From Palsa-661 sp035535015 (lineage in GTDB: Bacteria > Actinomycetota > Acidimicrobiia > Acidimicrobiales > UBA8190), in assembly GCA_035535015.1 (NCBI GenBank), contig DATLQU010000020.1:1-29543 (forward strand): a DNA stretch of 29,543 bases, given 5' to 3'. Made by a program: the position numbers and the translations under genes. This document shows positions 14,349 through 22,270 of the stretch, piece by piece. The notes under the pieces are model-generated. The model did no database searches, was not told the DNA's origin, and saw only the letters and a list, made by a program, of their open reading frames with translations. Each line of letters opens with the position of its first letter. The first letter of the stretch is position 1.

Positions 14349-15434
14349 GTGGATCCGGAACGGCTGACCGCCTGGGAGCGCGAGCACGAGTCGGTGCTGA
14401 GCGCGCTCAACGACGCCGCCGCTGCCGGGGAACACGGCCGGTTGCGTGATCTGACGCGTCGGCACCGGGAGCTCGAATCCCTGGTCGAGACCGGACGCCG
14501 GCTGCAACAGGCCGAAGAGGATTCGAAGACGGCTCGGGAGATGCTGACCGAGGCGTCGCCCGAGGACCGCGACGAGCTGCGGGCGCTGCTCGAGCGATCC
14601 GAAGCCGACGCCGAGAAGCTCGAGCAGGAACTGCAGCTGCAGCTGGTGCCTTCCGATCCGAATGAGGGTCGGAACGTGATCGTCGAGATCCGGGGCGCCG
14701 AAGGCGGGGAAGAGGCGAACCTCTTCGCCCGCGATCTGTTCGAGATGTACCGCCGGTACGCCGAGCGCCGGAACCTGAAGCTCGAGGTTCTCTCCTCCGA
14801 CGCCTCGGACCGCGATGGGCTGAACGAGATCACCTTCGTGGTCCGCGGCAACGATGCCTGGCGTCGTCTGAAGCACGAAGGGGGGACGCACCGGGTGCAG
14901 CGGGTGCCGGTGACGGAGTCGCAGGGGCGGATCCACACCTCGGCCGCCACCGTGACCGTACTGCCCGAGGCGGAAGAGATCGACGTGCATATCGATCCCG
15001 CTGATCTGCGTATCGATGTCTACCGGTCCACCGGGCCGGGCGGTCAGTCGGTGAACACCACGGACTCGGCCGTGCGGATCACCCATGCACCCACGGGGCT
15101 GGTCGTCTCCATGCAGGACGAGAAGAGCCAGATCCAGAACCGGGCCCGGGCCATGCAGGTGCTTCGGGCCCGGTTGCTCAAGATGGAGCAGGACAAGGTG
15201 GCGTCCGAGCAGTCCGAGCAGCGGCGGAACCAGGTCGGCGGGGGCGGACGATCGGAGAAGATCCGGACCTACAACTTCAAGGAGAACCGGGTCACCGACC
15301 ATCGGATCAAGATGACGCTGCACAAGCTGGACCGTGTTCTCGACGGCGAGCTCGACGAACTGGTCGACGCCCTGCTGGTCGACGAGCGGGACCGTCAGAT
15401 CGACGAGGGCGCCGCCGCCGCCGCCGGAGACTGA
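14349..15434 (+). CDS. prfA: Peptide chain release factor 1
   Basis: RF1 recognises UAA and UAG stop codons and triggers hydrolysis of peptidyl-tRNA. The catalytic GGQ is G231-G232-Q233 in STGPGGQSVNTTDSA; its Gln is methylated by the product of the next gene, prmC. The codon-recognition loop region VPVTESQGRIHTSA precedes it. The N-terminal coiled region (about 1-100) and the C-terminal NQVGGGGRSEKIRTYNF...DHRI are standard. The GTG at 14349 gives 361 residues, the normal length; the open frame extends upstream into rpmE but lacks similarity there. It ends 16 nt before the prmC start. Confidence 0.95.
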   Translation: MDPERLTAWEREHESVLSALNDAAAAGEHGRLRDLTRRHRELESLVETGRRLQQAEEDSKTAREMLTEASPEDRDELRALLERSEADAEKLEQELQLQLVPSDPNEGRNVIVEIRGAEGGEEANLFARDLFEMYRRYAERRNLKLEVLSSDASDRDGLNEITFVVRGNDAWRRLKHEGGTHRVQRVPVTESQGRIHTSAATVTVLPEAEEIDVHIDPADLRIDVYRSTGPGGQSVNTTDSAVRITHAPTGLVVSMQDEKSQIQNRARAMQVLRARLLKMEQDKVASEQSEQRRNQVGGGGRSEKIRTYNFKENRVTDHRIKMTLHKLDRVLDGELDELVDALLVDERDRQIDEGAAAAAGD

Positions 15435-15450
15435 GACGGTCCCGGCCGAG

Positions 15451-16392
15451 GTGATCGTCGACGGGGCCAACGGCCGGCAACTGGTGGCGTCGGTGGCCGA
15501 GCGGCTTCGGTCGGAGGCGGAGGCCAGGTGGATCGTGGGCCAGGCCGTCGGCCTCTCTCCGACGACGTTCTTCGGTGTGATCGACCAACCGGTGTCCCGG
15601 TCCGTGGTGGACGTCGTTCGGGAGATGACCGAACGCCGGGCCGGGGGAGAGCCGCTGCAGTACGTCCTCGGGGAGTGGTCGTTCCGTCGGCTCGAGGTGC
15701 GGGTCGACTGCCGCGCCCTGGTGCCGCGGCCCGAGACGGAGGTGGTGGTCGAGGTGGCGTTGGGCGAACTGCGACGGATGGCGCGGGCCGCCGAGGGTCC
15801 GGCGACGGGCCGGGCGACAAGTCGGGTGACAAGTCGGGCGACGGAGACAGCGCCGACGTTGGTGGCCGTCGACCTGGGGACCGGTTCGGGGGTGATCGCT
15901 CTGTCGCTGGCCGTGGAGGGCCCGGACGGTCTCGAGGTATGGGCCACCGACGTCTCGGGGGAGACACTGGAACTGGCGCGAAGCAACGTCTCGGCCGCCG
16001 GACTGGCCCAGCCGGGATCAGCGGTCGTCCATGTGGCGGAGGGGTCGTGGTTCGACGCTCTGCCCGAGGCCCTGGTGGGCGGGCTGCAGTTGGTGGTGTC
16101 CAACCCGCCCTACATCTCGGAGGCGGAATGGGCCGAGCTCGATCCCGTGGTGCGCGACCACGAACCGCGGCTGGCTCTCGTCCCCGGGGCCAGCGGTGCC
16201 GAAGCACTGGAGACTCTGATCGACGACGCCCGGCGGTGGCTCGCTCCCGGCGGGAGCCTGGTGCTCGAGCTGGCGCCCCATCAGGCTCCGGTCATGGCGG
16301 CCCGGGCCGAAGGCGCCGGTTACACCGGGGTCGGTGTCCAGACCGATCTGACCGGCCGGGATCGGATCCTGGTGGCCCGGCGGCCCCGGTGA
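15451..16392 (+). CDS. prmC: Release factor glutamine methyltransferase
   Basis: PrmC (HemK) methylates the Gln of the GGQ motif in RF1 and RF2 using S-adenosylmethionine. An N-terminal helical domain (about 1-85) precedes the Rossmann methyltransferase domain with VAVDLGTGSGVIALSLA (SAM site, about 138-150) and the substrate-Gln-binding NPPY at 218-221. VPRPETE lies between them. An unusual linker built of 12-bp in-frame repeats (RATSRVTSRAT) sits just before the SAM motif. The start is uncertain: GTG 15451 gives 313 residues and good N-terminal alignment, but has no strong ribosome site. The stop overlaps the tsaC start by 4 nt (GTGA). Confidence 0.93.
   Translation: MIVDGANGRQLVASVAERLRSEAEARWIVGQAVGLSPTTFFGVIDQPVSRSVVDVVREMTERRAGGEPLQYVLGEWSFRRLEVRVDCRALVPRPETEVVVEVALGELRRMARAAEGPATGRATSRVTSRATETAPTLVAVDLGTGSGVIALSLAVEGPDGLEVWATDVSGETLELARSNVSAAGLAQPGSAVVHVAEGSWFDALPEALVGGLQLVVSNPPYISEAEWAELDPVVRDHEPRLALVPGASGAEALETLIDDARRWLAPGGSLVLELAPHQAPVMAARAEGAGYTGVGVQTDLTGRDRILVARRPR
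15801..15842. repeat. 12-bp in-frame tandem repeats within prmC
   Basis: Units start at 15801, 15813, 15825 and 15837. The second and third read GGCGACAAGTCG and GGTGACAAGTCG, and the outer ones are partly diverged. They encode a Ser/Thr/Arg-rich linker between the helical and catalytic domains of PrmC. Confidence 0.75.
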
Positions 16393-17009
16393 CGACGGAC
16401 GGACCCGACGCCGAGGCCCCTGAAGAGGCGGTGGAAGCACTGCTGGCCGGGGCCGTGGTGGGCATTCCCACCGACACCGTTTACGGTCTGGCCGTCGATC
16501 CCCGGCGGGGGGGAGCGACCGACGCCGTGTTCGCCCTGAAGAGGAGGCCGGCCCGGTTGGAGTTGCCGGTCCTGGTGGCCGGTGTCGAGCAGGCCGCCGA
16601 TCTGGCCGGCCCCGGCGGACTTCCCGGTCTGGCGCGCCGGCTGGCGGAGCGCTTCTGGCCGGGAGCGCTGACCATCGTGGTGGCGCGCCGGAGCGGTCTC
16701 GACTGGGACCTCGGCGGCGACGGCCGGACGATCGGGCTGCGCTGCCCGGCCCACCCGGTGGCCCGCCGCCTGTGCGAAGAGGTCGGGCCCCTGGCCACCA
16801 CGAGTGCCAACCGCCACGGGGCACCGGCGATGACCACGGCGGCCCAGCTGTCCCGGGAGTTCGGCCACGCCGTGGCCGTGGTGGTCGACGGGGGCCTCTG
16901 TGATGGCACGCCGTCGACGGTCGTCGACGTGACCGGTGAGACGGTGCGGTCGATCAGAGACGGGGCGGTGCCGTGGAACGATGTCGTCGAGGCCGCCGGC
17001 GGGCGTTGA
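16389..17009 (+). CDS. tsaC: L-threonylcarbamoyladenylate synthase (Sua5/YciO/YrdC family)
   Basis: This enzyme makes threonylcarbamoyl-AMP from threonine, bicarbonate and ATP, the first step of the t6A37 modification of ANN-decoding tRNAs. Visible motifs are the GIPTDTVYGLAVD segment (about 28-40), FALKRRP with the nucleotide-binding Lys/Arg (about 53-59), FWPGALTIVVARR, the GPLATTSANRHGAPA motif (about 135-150) and STVVDVTG near the end. At 206 residues it is the short TsaC form, lacking the Sua5 C-terminal domain. The GTG start overlaps the prmC stop by 4 nt. It is the last gene of the rho-side cluster and converges with the next gene. Confidence 0.93.
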   Translation: MTTDGPDAEAPEEAVEALLAGAVVGIPTDTVYGLAVDPRRGGATDAVFALKRRPARLELPVLVAGVEQAADLAGPGGLPGLARRLAERFWPGALTIVVARRSGLDWDLGGDGRTIGLRCPAHPVARRLCEEVGPLATTSANRHGAPAMTTAAQLSREFGHAVAVVVDGGLCDGTPSTVVDVTGETVRSIRDGAVPWNDVVEAAGGR

Positions 17010-17037
17010 GAATCGGGAGGGGTGGGGCGCTCAGCGC
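17003..17037. terminator. Possible bidirectional terminator between tsaC and the thiolase-like gene
   Basis: GCGTTGAG (17003-17010) and CTCAGCGC (17030-17037) form an 8-bp stem with one G-T pair, spanning the stop codons of two convergent genes that are only 21 bp apart. No U tract follows, so intrinsic termination would be weak. Confidence 0.3.
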
Positions 17038-18551
17038 AGTTCGACCCGGCCGTCGGCGAAGAGCCGGGCCCGGCGGCCGCAGCCTTCTTCGGTCTCGAGG
17101 TCGAGCAGGGTGTCGGGGTCGCTCGTGGTCCCCCAGGCCCGGGCCCCGTCGTCGGTGAGAAGGGCGGCGATGGCGTGGTCGGGTTGGCCGTCGGGCTGGT
17201 GGATGACGGTGTAGGTCTCCACCGTGGCATCGCCTTCGTAGTCCGAGGCCGGTGGGCGCTGGGGTAGGGCATCCACCTCGTCCTGGGGGTTCTGGTAGGC
17301 GAAGCCGTGGGCCGGCGGGGTGGTCGACCACAGACCGACCGCGTGTTTGGTGACGTACCACCCCAGTCCGGTGACCAAGCCCAGAGAGCCGGGATCGCCG
17401 CGGAGTCGGTCGGCCATGGTGGCGATGGAGTGGCTGACGTAGTTGTTCCCCGGACCTCCGGCGAAGCCGAGGCCGCCGGTGACGGTGAGCGGCCGGTCGG
17501 TGTCGTCGATCAGAAGGCCGAACTCGTTGGCCGCGATCTGGACGGCGCAGGGGAAGCAGGAATAGAGGTCGACATGGGCGATGTCGTCGATACCGACGCC
17601 GGCGCCATGAAGGGCATGTCTGGCGGCCAGGCGGATGGCGGGGGAGGAGTGGAGATCCTGGCGGTGCGAGAGGAACCAGTGGTCCGAGGCGTCGGCTCCC
17701 GAGAGGGGGAAGACCCAGCGGTCCTCGGGGACACCGGCCGAGCGGGCCGCGTCCACCGAGCAGAGGATCATGGCGGCCCCCTGGTCGACGCGGTCGTTGG
17801 CGTTGCAGAGCTTCGGATAGGGGAACGAGACCATCCGGTTGTCCGGGCCCACCGTTCGGATCTCGAGGGCGGTGCGGGGCTGGCGGAACCAGGCGTAGGG
17901 GTTGGTGGCGGCCACTTCGGAAAAACGGGCCCACATCCGCGACAGCTTCTGCTGATGCTCGGCGATGCTCTCGCCCGCCGCCGCGCGGAGCGCATTTTCG
18001 AACAAGGGGTAGATCCGGTTGGGTCGGTCGAGACCGCGGGCCGACTCCGTGTCGGTGGTGGCCACCCGGTCGACACCGAGCCGGACCGGTTCCTTCGTGG
18101 CCGGGGGCTGGACCGTCCAGGGCAGGATGGGTCGGTCGGGGTCGCGGCGGGCCGCCAGGCGGGTGTAGATGCAGTCGGCCCCGGCCACCAGAGCGACGTC
18201 CAGATCGCCGGCGGCGATGGCCAGGGCGGTGGCGCTCGCCACCGTCTGGGGGTTGTTGCCGCCGATGGCGGTGAGCACCTGCTCCTTGGGGGTCAGGCCC
18301 AGGCGCTCGGAGACGAGGAGTCCCGGATTGCTATAACCCCAGCTCAGGGGGACGATGATTCGCATCGAGCCGGCCCGGGCGAGCAAGCGGTCGCCCGCCC
18401 CCGCTCCCTGGCAGTCGGTCGCCGCGGCGCGAAGCGCCCGGGCCATCAGGTCGACGGGCTCGGCCCGGTCCGTCACCGGTTGGCCGGCCACCGGGCGCTC
18501 GGTGACCTGGCCCACGCCGACCAGGACGGGCGTGCGGGGGTCGAGGGTCAT
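17031..18551 (-). CDS. Thiolase-like protein (acetyl-CoA acetyltransferase family, non-classical)
   Basis: This 506-residue protein has the thiolase fold. The N-terminus TPVLVGVGQVTERP is followed by VLTAIGGNNPQTVASATALAI and LVAGADC. The C-terminal half has YSCFPCAVQIAA, VTGGLGFAGGPGNNY, and GLGWYVTKHAVGLWST with the conserved His. At the usual nucleophile position (NxxCxSG) the sequence has GGNNPQTVAS without Cys, as in the long 'acetyl-CoA acetyltransferase' group of actinobacteria, so acyl-CoA cleavage activity is doubtful and the substrate is unknown. The last 100 residues form an extra OB-like tail. It is the only minus-strand gene in the conserved half, divergent from rpiB. The ATG at 18551 is preceded by GGTACGCT. 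Confidence 0.85.
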   Translation of the reverse strand: MTLDPRTPVLVGVGQVTERPVAGQPVTDRAEPVDLMARALRAAATDCQGAGAGDRLLARAGSMRIIVPLSWGYSNPGLLVSERLGLTPKEQVLTAIGGNNPQTVASATALAIAAGDLDVALVAGADCIYTRLAARRDPDRPILPWTVQPPATKEPVRLGVDRVATTDTESARGLDRPNRIYPLFENALRAAAGESIAEHQQKLSRMWARFSEVAATNPYAWFRQPRTALEIRTVGPDNRMVSFPYPKLCNANDRVDQGAAMILCSVDAARSAGVPEDRWVFPLSGADASDHWFLSHRQDLHSSPAIRLAARHALHGAGVGIDDIAHVDLYSCFPCAVQIAANEFGLLIDDTDRPLTVTGGLGFAGGPGNNYVSHSIATMADRLRGDPGSLGLVTGLGWYVTKHAVGLWSTTPPAHGFAYQNPQDEVDALPQRPPASDYEGDATVETYTVIHQPDGQPDHAIAALLTDDGARAWGTTSDPDTLLDLETEEGCGRRARLFADGRVELR

Positions 18552-18559
18552 GGGCCCGG

Positions 18560-18565
18560 AGCGTA
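18560..18565 (-). promoter_or_regulatory. -10 box of the thiolase-like gene (GG-TACGCT)
   Basis: On the minus strand TACGCT, preceded by GG, ends 8 nt before the ATG at 18551. It lies in the 71-bp divergent spacer, back to back with the rpiB box. Confidence 0.45.
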
Positions 18566-18609
18566 CCTGGGCCCCGGTCCCCGGCCCCGGGGCGCCACGG
18601 GGCCGTCGG

Positions 18610-18615
18610 TATGCT
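18610..18615 (+). promoter_or_regulatory. rpiB -10 box (GG-TATGCT), leaderless arrangement
   Basis: TATGCT, preceded by GG, ends 7 nt before the rpiB ATG at 18623. An upstream in-frame ATG (18611) lies inside this box, which supports the downstream start. Confidence 0.5.
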
Positions 18616-18622
18616 TCGGCCC

Positions 18623-19063
18623 ATGCGCATCGCGGTCGGTTCCGATCACGCCGGGTACCGATTGAAGCAGGTTCTGGCCGAGCACCTGTCGGGCCTCGGC
18701 CACGAGGTGGACGACCTGGGGACCCATTCCGAGGCCGCCGTCGACTACCCCGAGTTCGGTGCCGCCGTCGGCCGGGCGGTGACGGGGGGGCGGGCGCAGC
18801 TCGGGGTGTGCGCCTGCGGGACGGGCATCGGGATCTCCATCGCCGCCAACAAGATCGACGGTGTCCGGGCCGCCGTCGTCCACGACGCCACCACGGCCCG
18901 GCTGGCCCGGGCCCACAACCATGCCAACGTGGTGTGTCTGGGCGGTCGCATCGTGGGCGACGAAGTGGCCCGGGACGCCATCGACACCTTCCTGGCCACC
19001 GAGCCCGCCGGCGGCCGTCATGCGGTACGGATCGAAGAGATTGCCGAGCTCGAGGCGCACTGA
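18623..19063 (+). CDS. rpiB: Ribose-5-phosphate isomerase B
   Basis: RpiB interconverts ribose-5-phosphate and ribulose-5-phosphate in the pentose phosphate pathway. The family N-terminus MRIAVGSDHAGYRLK begins exactly at the ATG at 18623. CACGTGIGISIAANK holds the active-site Cys and the phosphate/anion loop. ARAHNHANVVCLGGR gives the conserved His and helix. The 146-residue length is typical. glyA follows after 27 nt, so they are probably one operon. In many actinobacteria rpiB lies elsewhere; here it interrupts the tsaC-wecA order together with glyA. Confidence 0.96.
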   Translation: MRIAVGSDHAGYRLKQVLAEHLSGLGHEVDDLGTHSEAAVDYPEFGAAVGRAVTGGRAQLGVCACGTGIGISIAANKIDGVRAAVVHDATTARLARAHNHANVVCLGGRIVGDEVARDAIDTFLATEPAGGRHAVRIEEIAELEAH

Positions 19064-19090
19064 GGTGCCTCGCGGGACGAGGGGACGACC

Positions 19091-20437
19091 ATGACCGACC
19101 GGAACAGCTCGCCCGAGGTGGCCGCCACACCGTTCGACGCCTGGTTGACCGAGGACGCCGAAGTGGCCGGACTGCTGCGGGCCGAGGCGGTGCGGCAGTC
19201 GACCACCTTGCAGTTGATCGCCTCGGAGAACTTCACGTCGACGGCCGTGCTCGCCGCCACCGGGTCTCTGCTGACCAACAAGTACTCCGAGGGTTATCCG
19301 GGTCGGCGCTACTACGGGGGGAACCGGATCATCGACGAGGTCGAGGATCTGGCGCGCGAGCGGGTGAAGGCGCTGTTCGGGGCCGAGCACGCCAACGTCC
19401 AGCCCCACGCCGGGGCCAACGCCAACCTGGCCGCCTACCAGGCGCTGCTGGAACCGGGGGACACGATCCTGGCCATGCGTCTCGACCAGGGCGGCCACCT
19501 GACCCACGGGTCACCGGCCAGCATCACCAGCAAGATCTGGCGGTTCGTGGCCTACGGGGTGACGCCGGCCTCGGGCGACGTCGACCGGCCCGGCGAGGTG
19601 ATCGATTTCGACGAGGTGGCCGACATGGCCAAGCGGGAACGGCCCAGGCTGATCGTGGCCGGCGCCACCGCCTACCCCCGGCTGATCGAGCCCCAGCCCT
19701 TCCGGGAGATCGCCGACTCCGTCGGGGCCAAGCTGATGTTCGACATCGCCCATCCGGCCGGCCTGGTCGCCGGTGGGGCTCACCCGAACCCGGTGGCCCT
19801 GGCCGACGTGGTGACCTTCACCACCCACAAGACCCTGCGCGGGCCGCGCGGCGGCGCCATCTTGTGTCGGGCCGAGCTGGCCAAGGCCGTCGACTCGGCC
19901 GTCTTCCCGGGCCTGCAGGGTGGGCCGTTGGAACATGTGATCGCCGCCAAGGCGGTGGCCTTCCGCGAGGCCGCCCAGCCGTCGTTCCGGCAGTACGCGG
20001 CGGCCGTGGTGGCCAACGCCCGGGCTCTGGCCGTGGGCCTGGCCGCCGAAGGGTTCCGGCTGGTCTCGGGTGGCACCGACAACCATCTCGTGCTGGTCGA
20101 TCTGCGGACCTTCGACGCCGAGCTGACCGGCAAGGAGGCACAGGAGGTGCTCGACCGTTCGGGGATCACCCTGAACCGGAACACGATCCCCGATGATCCG
20201 CGCTCGCCGTTCGTGACCTCGGGGCTGCGACTGGGCACGGCCGCCCAGACGACGGCGGGCATGGGTGAAGCGGAGATGGCCGAGATCGCCGCCCTGATCG
20301 GTGCCTGCCTGCGCGGACGGGCCGATGCCGACAGCCTCGAATCGGTGCGCCGTTCGGTGCGGGACCTGTGCGACCGCTTCCCGCCGTACCCCGGCTTGTC
20401 GGGCCCGGGTGACGCCGCCGGCGGCCGAGGGAGCTGA
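19091..20437 (+). CDS. glyA: Serine hydroxymethyltransferase
   Basis: GlyA is the PLP enzyme that converts serine and tetrahydrofolate to glycine and 5,10-methylene-THF, the main source of one-carbon units. Key motifs are LIASENFTS (about 37), the GRRYYGGN substrate loop, QPHAGANANLAAY, DIAHPAGLVAGG, and the PLP Lys K247 in TTHKTLRGPRGG. The C-terminal domain includes the conserved VTSGLRLGT. The 448-residue length is slightly above the usual 410-430 because of short N- and C-terminal extensions. GAGGGG lies 8 nt upstream of the ATG, so unlike its upstream neighbour this gene is translated from a ribosome site. wecA starts 4 nt after its stop. Confidence 0.97.
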   Translation: MTDRNSSPEVAATPFDAWLTEDAEVAGLLRAEAVRQSTTLQLIASENFTSTAVLAATGSLLTNKYSEGYPGRRYYGGNRIIDEVEDLARERVKALFGAEHANVQPHAGANANLAAYQALLEPGDTILAMRLDQGGHLTHGSPASITSKIWRFVAYGVTPASGDVDRPGEVIDFDEVADMAKRERPRLIVAGATAYPRLIEPQPFREIADSVGAKLMFDIAHPAGLVAGGAHPNPVALADVVTFTTHKTLRGPRGGAILCRAELAKAVDSAVFPGLQGGPLEHVIAAKAVAFREAAQPSFRQYAAAVVANARALAVGLAAEGFRLVSGGTDNHLVLVDLRTFDAELTGKEAQEVLDRSGITLNRNTIPDDPRSPFVTSGLRLGTAAQTTAGMGEAEMAEIAALIGACLRGRADADSLESVRRSVRDLCDRFPPYPGLSGPGDAAGGRGS

Positions 20438-20441
20438 CACC

Positions 20442-21815
20442 GTGCCCCCCGTGGGGGCCTACGTGGTCGTGGCCCTGGTGGCCGCCGTGGGCACGTTCTT
20501 GGCCATGTTCCCGCTCCGGCGCCTGGCTACCCGGACCGGATTCGTGGCCGAACCGGACGAACGGCGGATCCACACCCGGGTGACCCCCTACGGCGGGGGG
20601 GTGGCCATGTTCATCGCCTTCTTGGTGGCCATGATCGTGGCCTCGCAGTTGCCGTCTCTGCAGGGCATCTTCCAGGGGTCCTCCGAACCCCTCGGCCTGG
20701 TGCTCGGTGCGGCGGTGATCTTCGCCGTGGGCCTGGGCGATGACATCAGGGACGTGCCCGGAACCCCCATGTCGGCCCCGGCCAAGATGGCCGGCGAGGT
20801 GCTGGCCGCCATGGTGCTCGTCTTCCTGGGCGTGACCATGCTGAACTTCAAGATCCCGCTGGTCGGGTTCTTGGTGCTCTCACCGGGGAGTGGCTGGACG
20901 CCTCTTCTGACCGCGCTGTGGGTCATCGTGATCACCAATGCCGTGAACCTGATCGACGGGCTCGACGGCCTGGCTGCCGGGATCGTGGCCATCGCCTCGG
21001 GGGCGCTCGCCGTCTACGGCATGCGTCTCGTCGACCTGGGCTATCTGCCCCCGGACAATCTGGGCCCTCTGATCGCGGTGATCGCCTTCGGGGTGTGCAT
21101 CGGCTTCCTGCCCCACAATTTCCATCCGGCCCGCGTCTTCATGGGCGACGCCGGGGCGCTCTTCCTGGGCCTGCTGATGGCGGCCGCCACCATGGTGATC
21201 GGGGGACGGACCCCCGACGTGAGTGGGCAGACCTACTTCTTCTTCGCCCCACTGTTCATCCCCCTGTTCATTCTGGGGGTGCCCATCGCCGACATGGCCT
21301 TCGCCTTCATCCGCAGGACGGCCAAAGGCACCGGGTTCGACACCCCCGACAAGGATCACGTCCATCACCGGTTACTTCGCCTCGGTCATGGACCGCGCCG
21401 GACGGTGGTGATCCTGTGGGCCTGGACCGCGGCGCTGTCCGCCTTCGTGCTCTATCCCCTGTTCGCGCCACCGGCCAACGCCGTGATCCCCTTCGGCGCC
21501 GTGATCCTGGGCCTGGTGCTGTACACCTTGTTCCATCCCGGTTTGCGCAAGAACGTCCCACCGGTCCCCGCCGTCACGGCCGCCGACGGTGCCGCCGACT
21601 GCTCGGGCCGGCCGGAGTACGGAGCCGCCGGCCCCGAAGGCCGGGCCGGCGATCCGGCCGGAGGGCCATCGGTCCCGGCGTCGGAGGCCGAAAATCCCCC
21701 CGGTGTCGAGCCCCGACGGGCGGGGGGCGCGACCCCACCGGAGCACAACGGCGCCTACGGTGTTCCGGTACCGGCACCCGGGTCTTCCCCCGGGGTCGTT
21801 GCTGACGGCAATTGA
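20442..21815 (+). CDS. wecA: MraY/WecA-type undecaprenyl-phosphate sugar-1-phosphate transferase
   Basis: This polytopic membrane enzyme moves a GlcNAc-1-phosphate-type group from a UDP-sugar to a polyprenyl phosphate, starting a cell-envelope polymer such as arabinogalactan linker, teichoic acid or O-antigen. Family motifs are HTRVTPYGGGVAMF, the catalytic GLGDDIRDV (Asp pair), NAVNLIDGLDGLAAG, ARVFMGDAGALFLG, and the C-terminal HVHHRLLRLGHG. About ten or eleven hydrophobic helices are visible. The GTG start at 20442 is 4 nt after the glyA stop and begins right at the first helix. A hydrophilic tail of about 100 residues (Pro/Gly/Ala/Glu rich) follows the last helix and is not part of the family core. 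The location before atpI matches the mycobacterial rfe/wecA gene. Confidence 0.88.
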   Translation: MPPVGAYVVVALVAAVGTFLAMFPLRRLATRTGFVAEPDERRIHTRVTPYGGGVAMFIAFLVAMIVASQLPSLQGIFQGSSEPLGLVLGAAVIFAVGLGDDIRDVPGTPMSAPAKMAGEVLAAMVLVFLGVTMLNFKIPLVGFLVLSPGSGWTPLLTALWVIVITNAVNLIDGLDGLAAGIVAIASGALAVYGMRLVDLGYLPPDNLGPLIAVIAFGVCIGFLPHNFHPARVFMGDAGALFLGLLMAAATMVIGGRTPDVSGQTYFFFAPLFIPLFILGVPIADMAFAFIRRTAKGTGFDTPDKDHVHHRLLRLGHGPRRTVVILWAWTAALSAFVLYPLFAPPANAVIPFGAVILGLVLYTLFHPGLRKNVPPVPAVTAADGAADCSGRPEYGAAGPEGRAGDPAGGPSVPASEAENPPGVEPRRAGGATPPEHNGAYGVPVPAPGSSPGVVADGN

Positions 21816-22020
21816 TCGCGTCGGGAGTTCCGCTCGTTTTGCCGCGCCCAAGGGCCGGATGGGAGGATTGGGCCTGTGCGGTACCCCTCCCTCGCAGTTG
21901 TCTGTCGCTGGACCCTCGCCGTCAGGGCGAGCGGTCGCGGTGCCGGGCACGCCGAGTGACCTCAGCCAACCCGGGCTATGCATCACATCCCCGTTATTGA
22001 CGCGCGCCGGGCTGTAGGAC

Positions 22021-22224
22021 GTGGAAGAGAAGCCCTCGCCCCGGGTCTTCGATCTGATGGCCATGGGCCTGAGCTCGGCGCTGATGATCGGACTCGGTCT
22101 GGGGATGGGCGTGGGAATCGACGACTGGTTGAACAGCAGCCCCATTGCCACCATGCTCGGTCTGGCCTTCGGGATCACCGCGGCCGTGGCCAGCACCGTG
22201 CACCGGGTGCGGCGGTTCCTGTAG
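22021..22224 (+). CDS. atpZ: AtpZ/AtpI-like small membrane protein (ATP synthase gene 1)
   Basis: This 67-residue protein has two transmembrane helices (about 12-32 and 40-58), GLSSALMIGLGLGMGVGIDDWL and ATMLGLAFGITAAVA, and a short basic C-terminus. It fits the AtpZ / 'ATPase gene 1' family, which sits at the head of atp operons and, with AtpI, has been linked to c-ring assembly and divalent-cation handling. The GTG start at 22021 has only a weak AGGA 2 nt upstream. The 205-bp spacer before it (21816-22020) contains a CTCGCC/GGCGAG hairpin (21915-21931) and presumably the operon promoter, but I cannot assign -35 and -10 boxes with confidence. Confidence 0.75.
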   Translation: MEEKPSPRVFDLMAMGLSSALMIGLGLGMGVGIDDWLNSSPIATMLGLAFGITAAVASTVHRVRRFL

Positions 22225-22270
22225 GCGGGTCCGGCGCAGGCCGGACTCCGGGCTGATCGGGGCTCGACAG

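Noticed and set aside
18611..18622. The upstream ATG of rpiB
   Set aside because: It falls inside the probable -10 box, and the family N-terminus starts exactly at the ATG at 18623.
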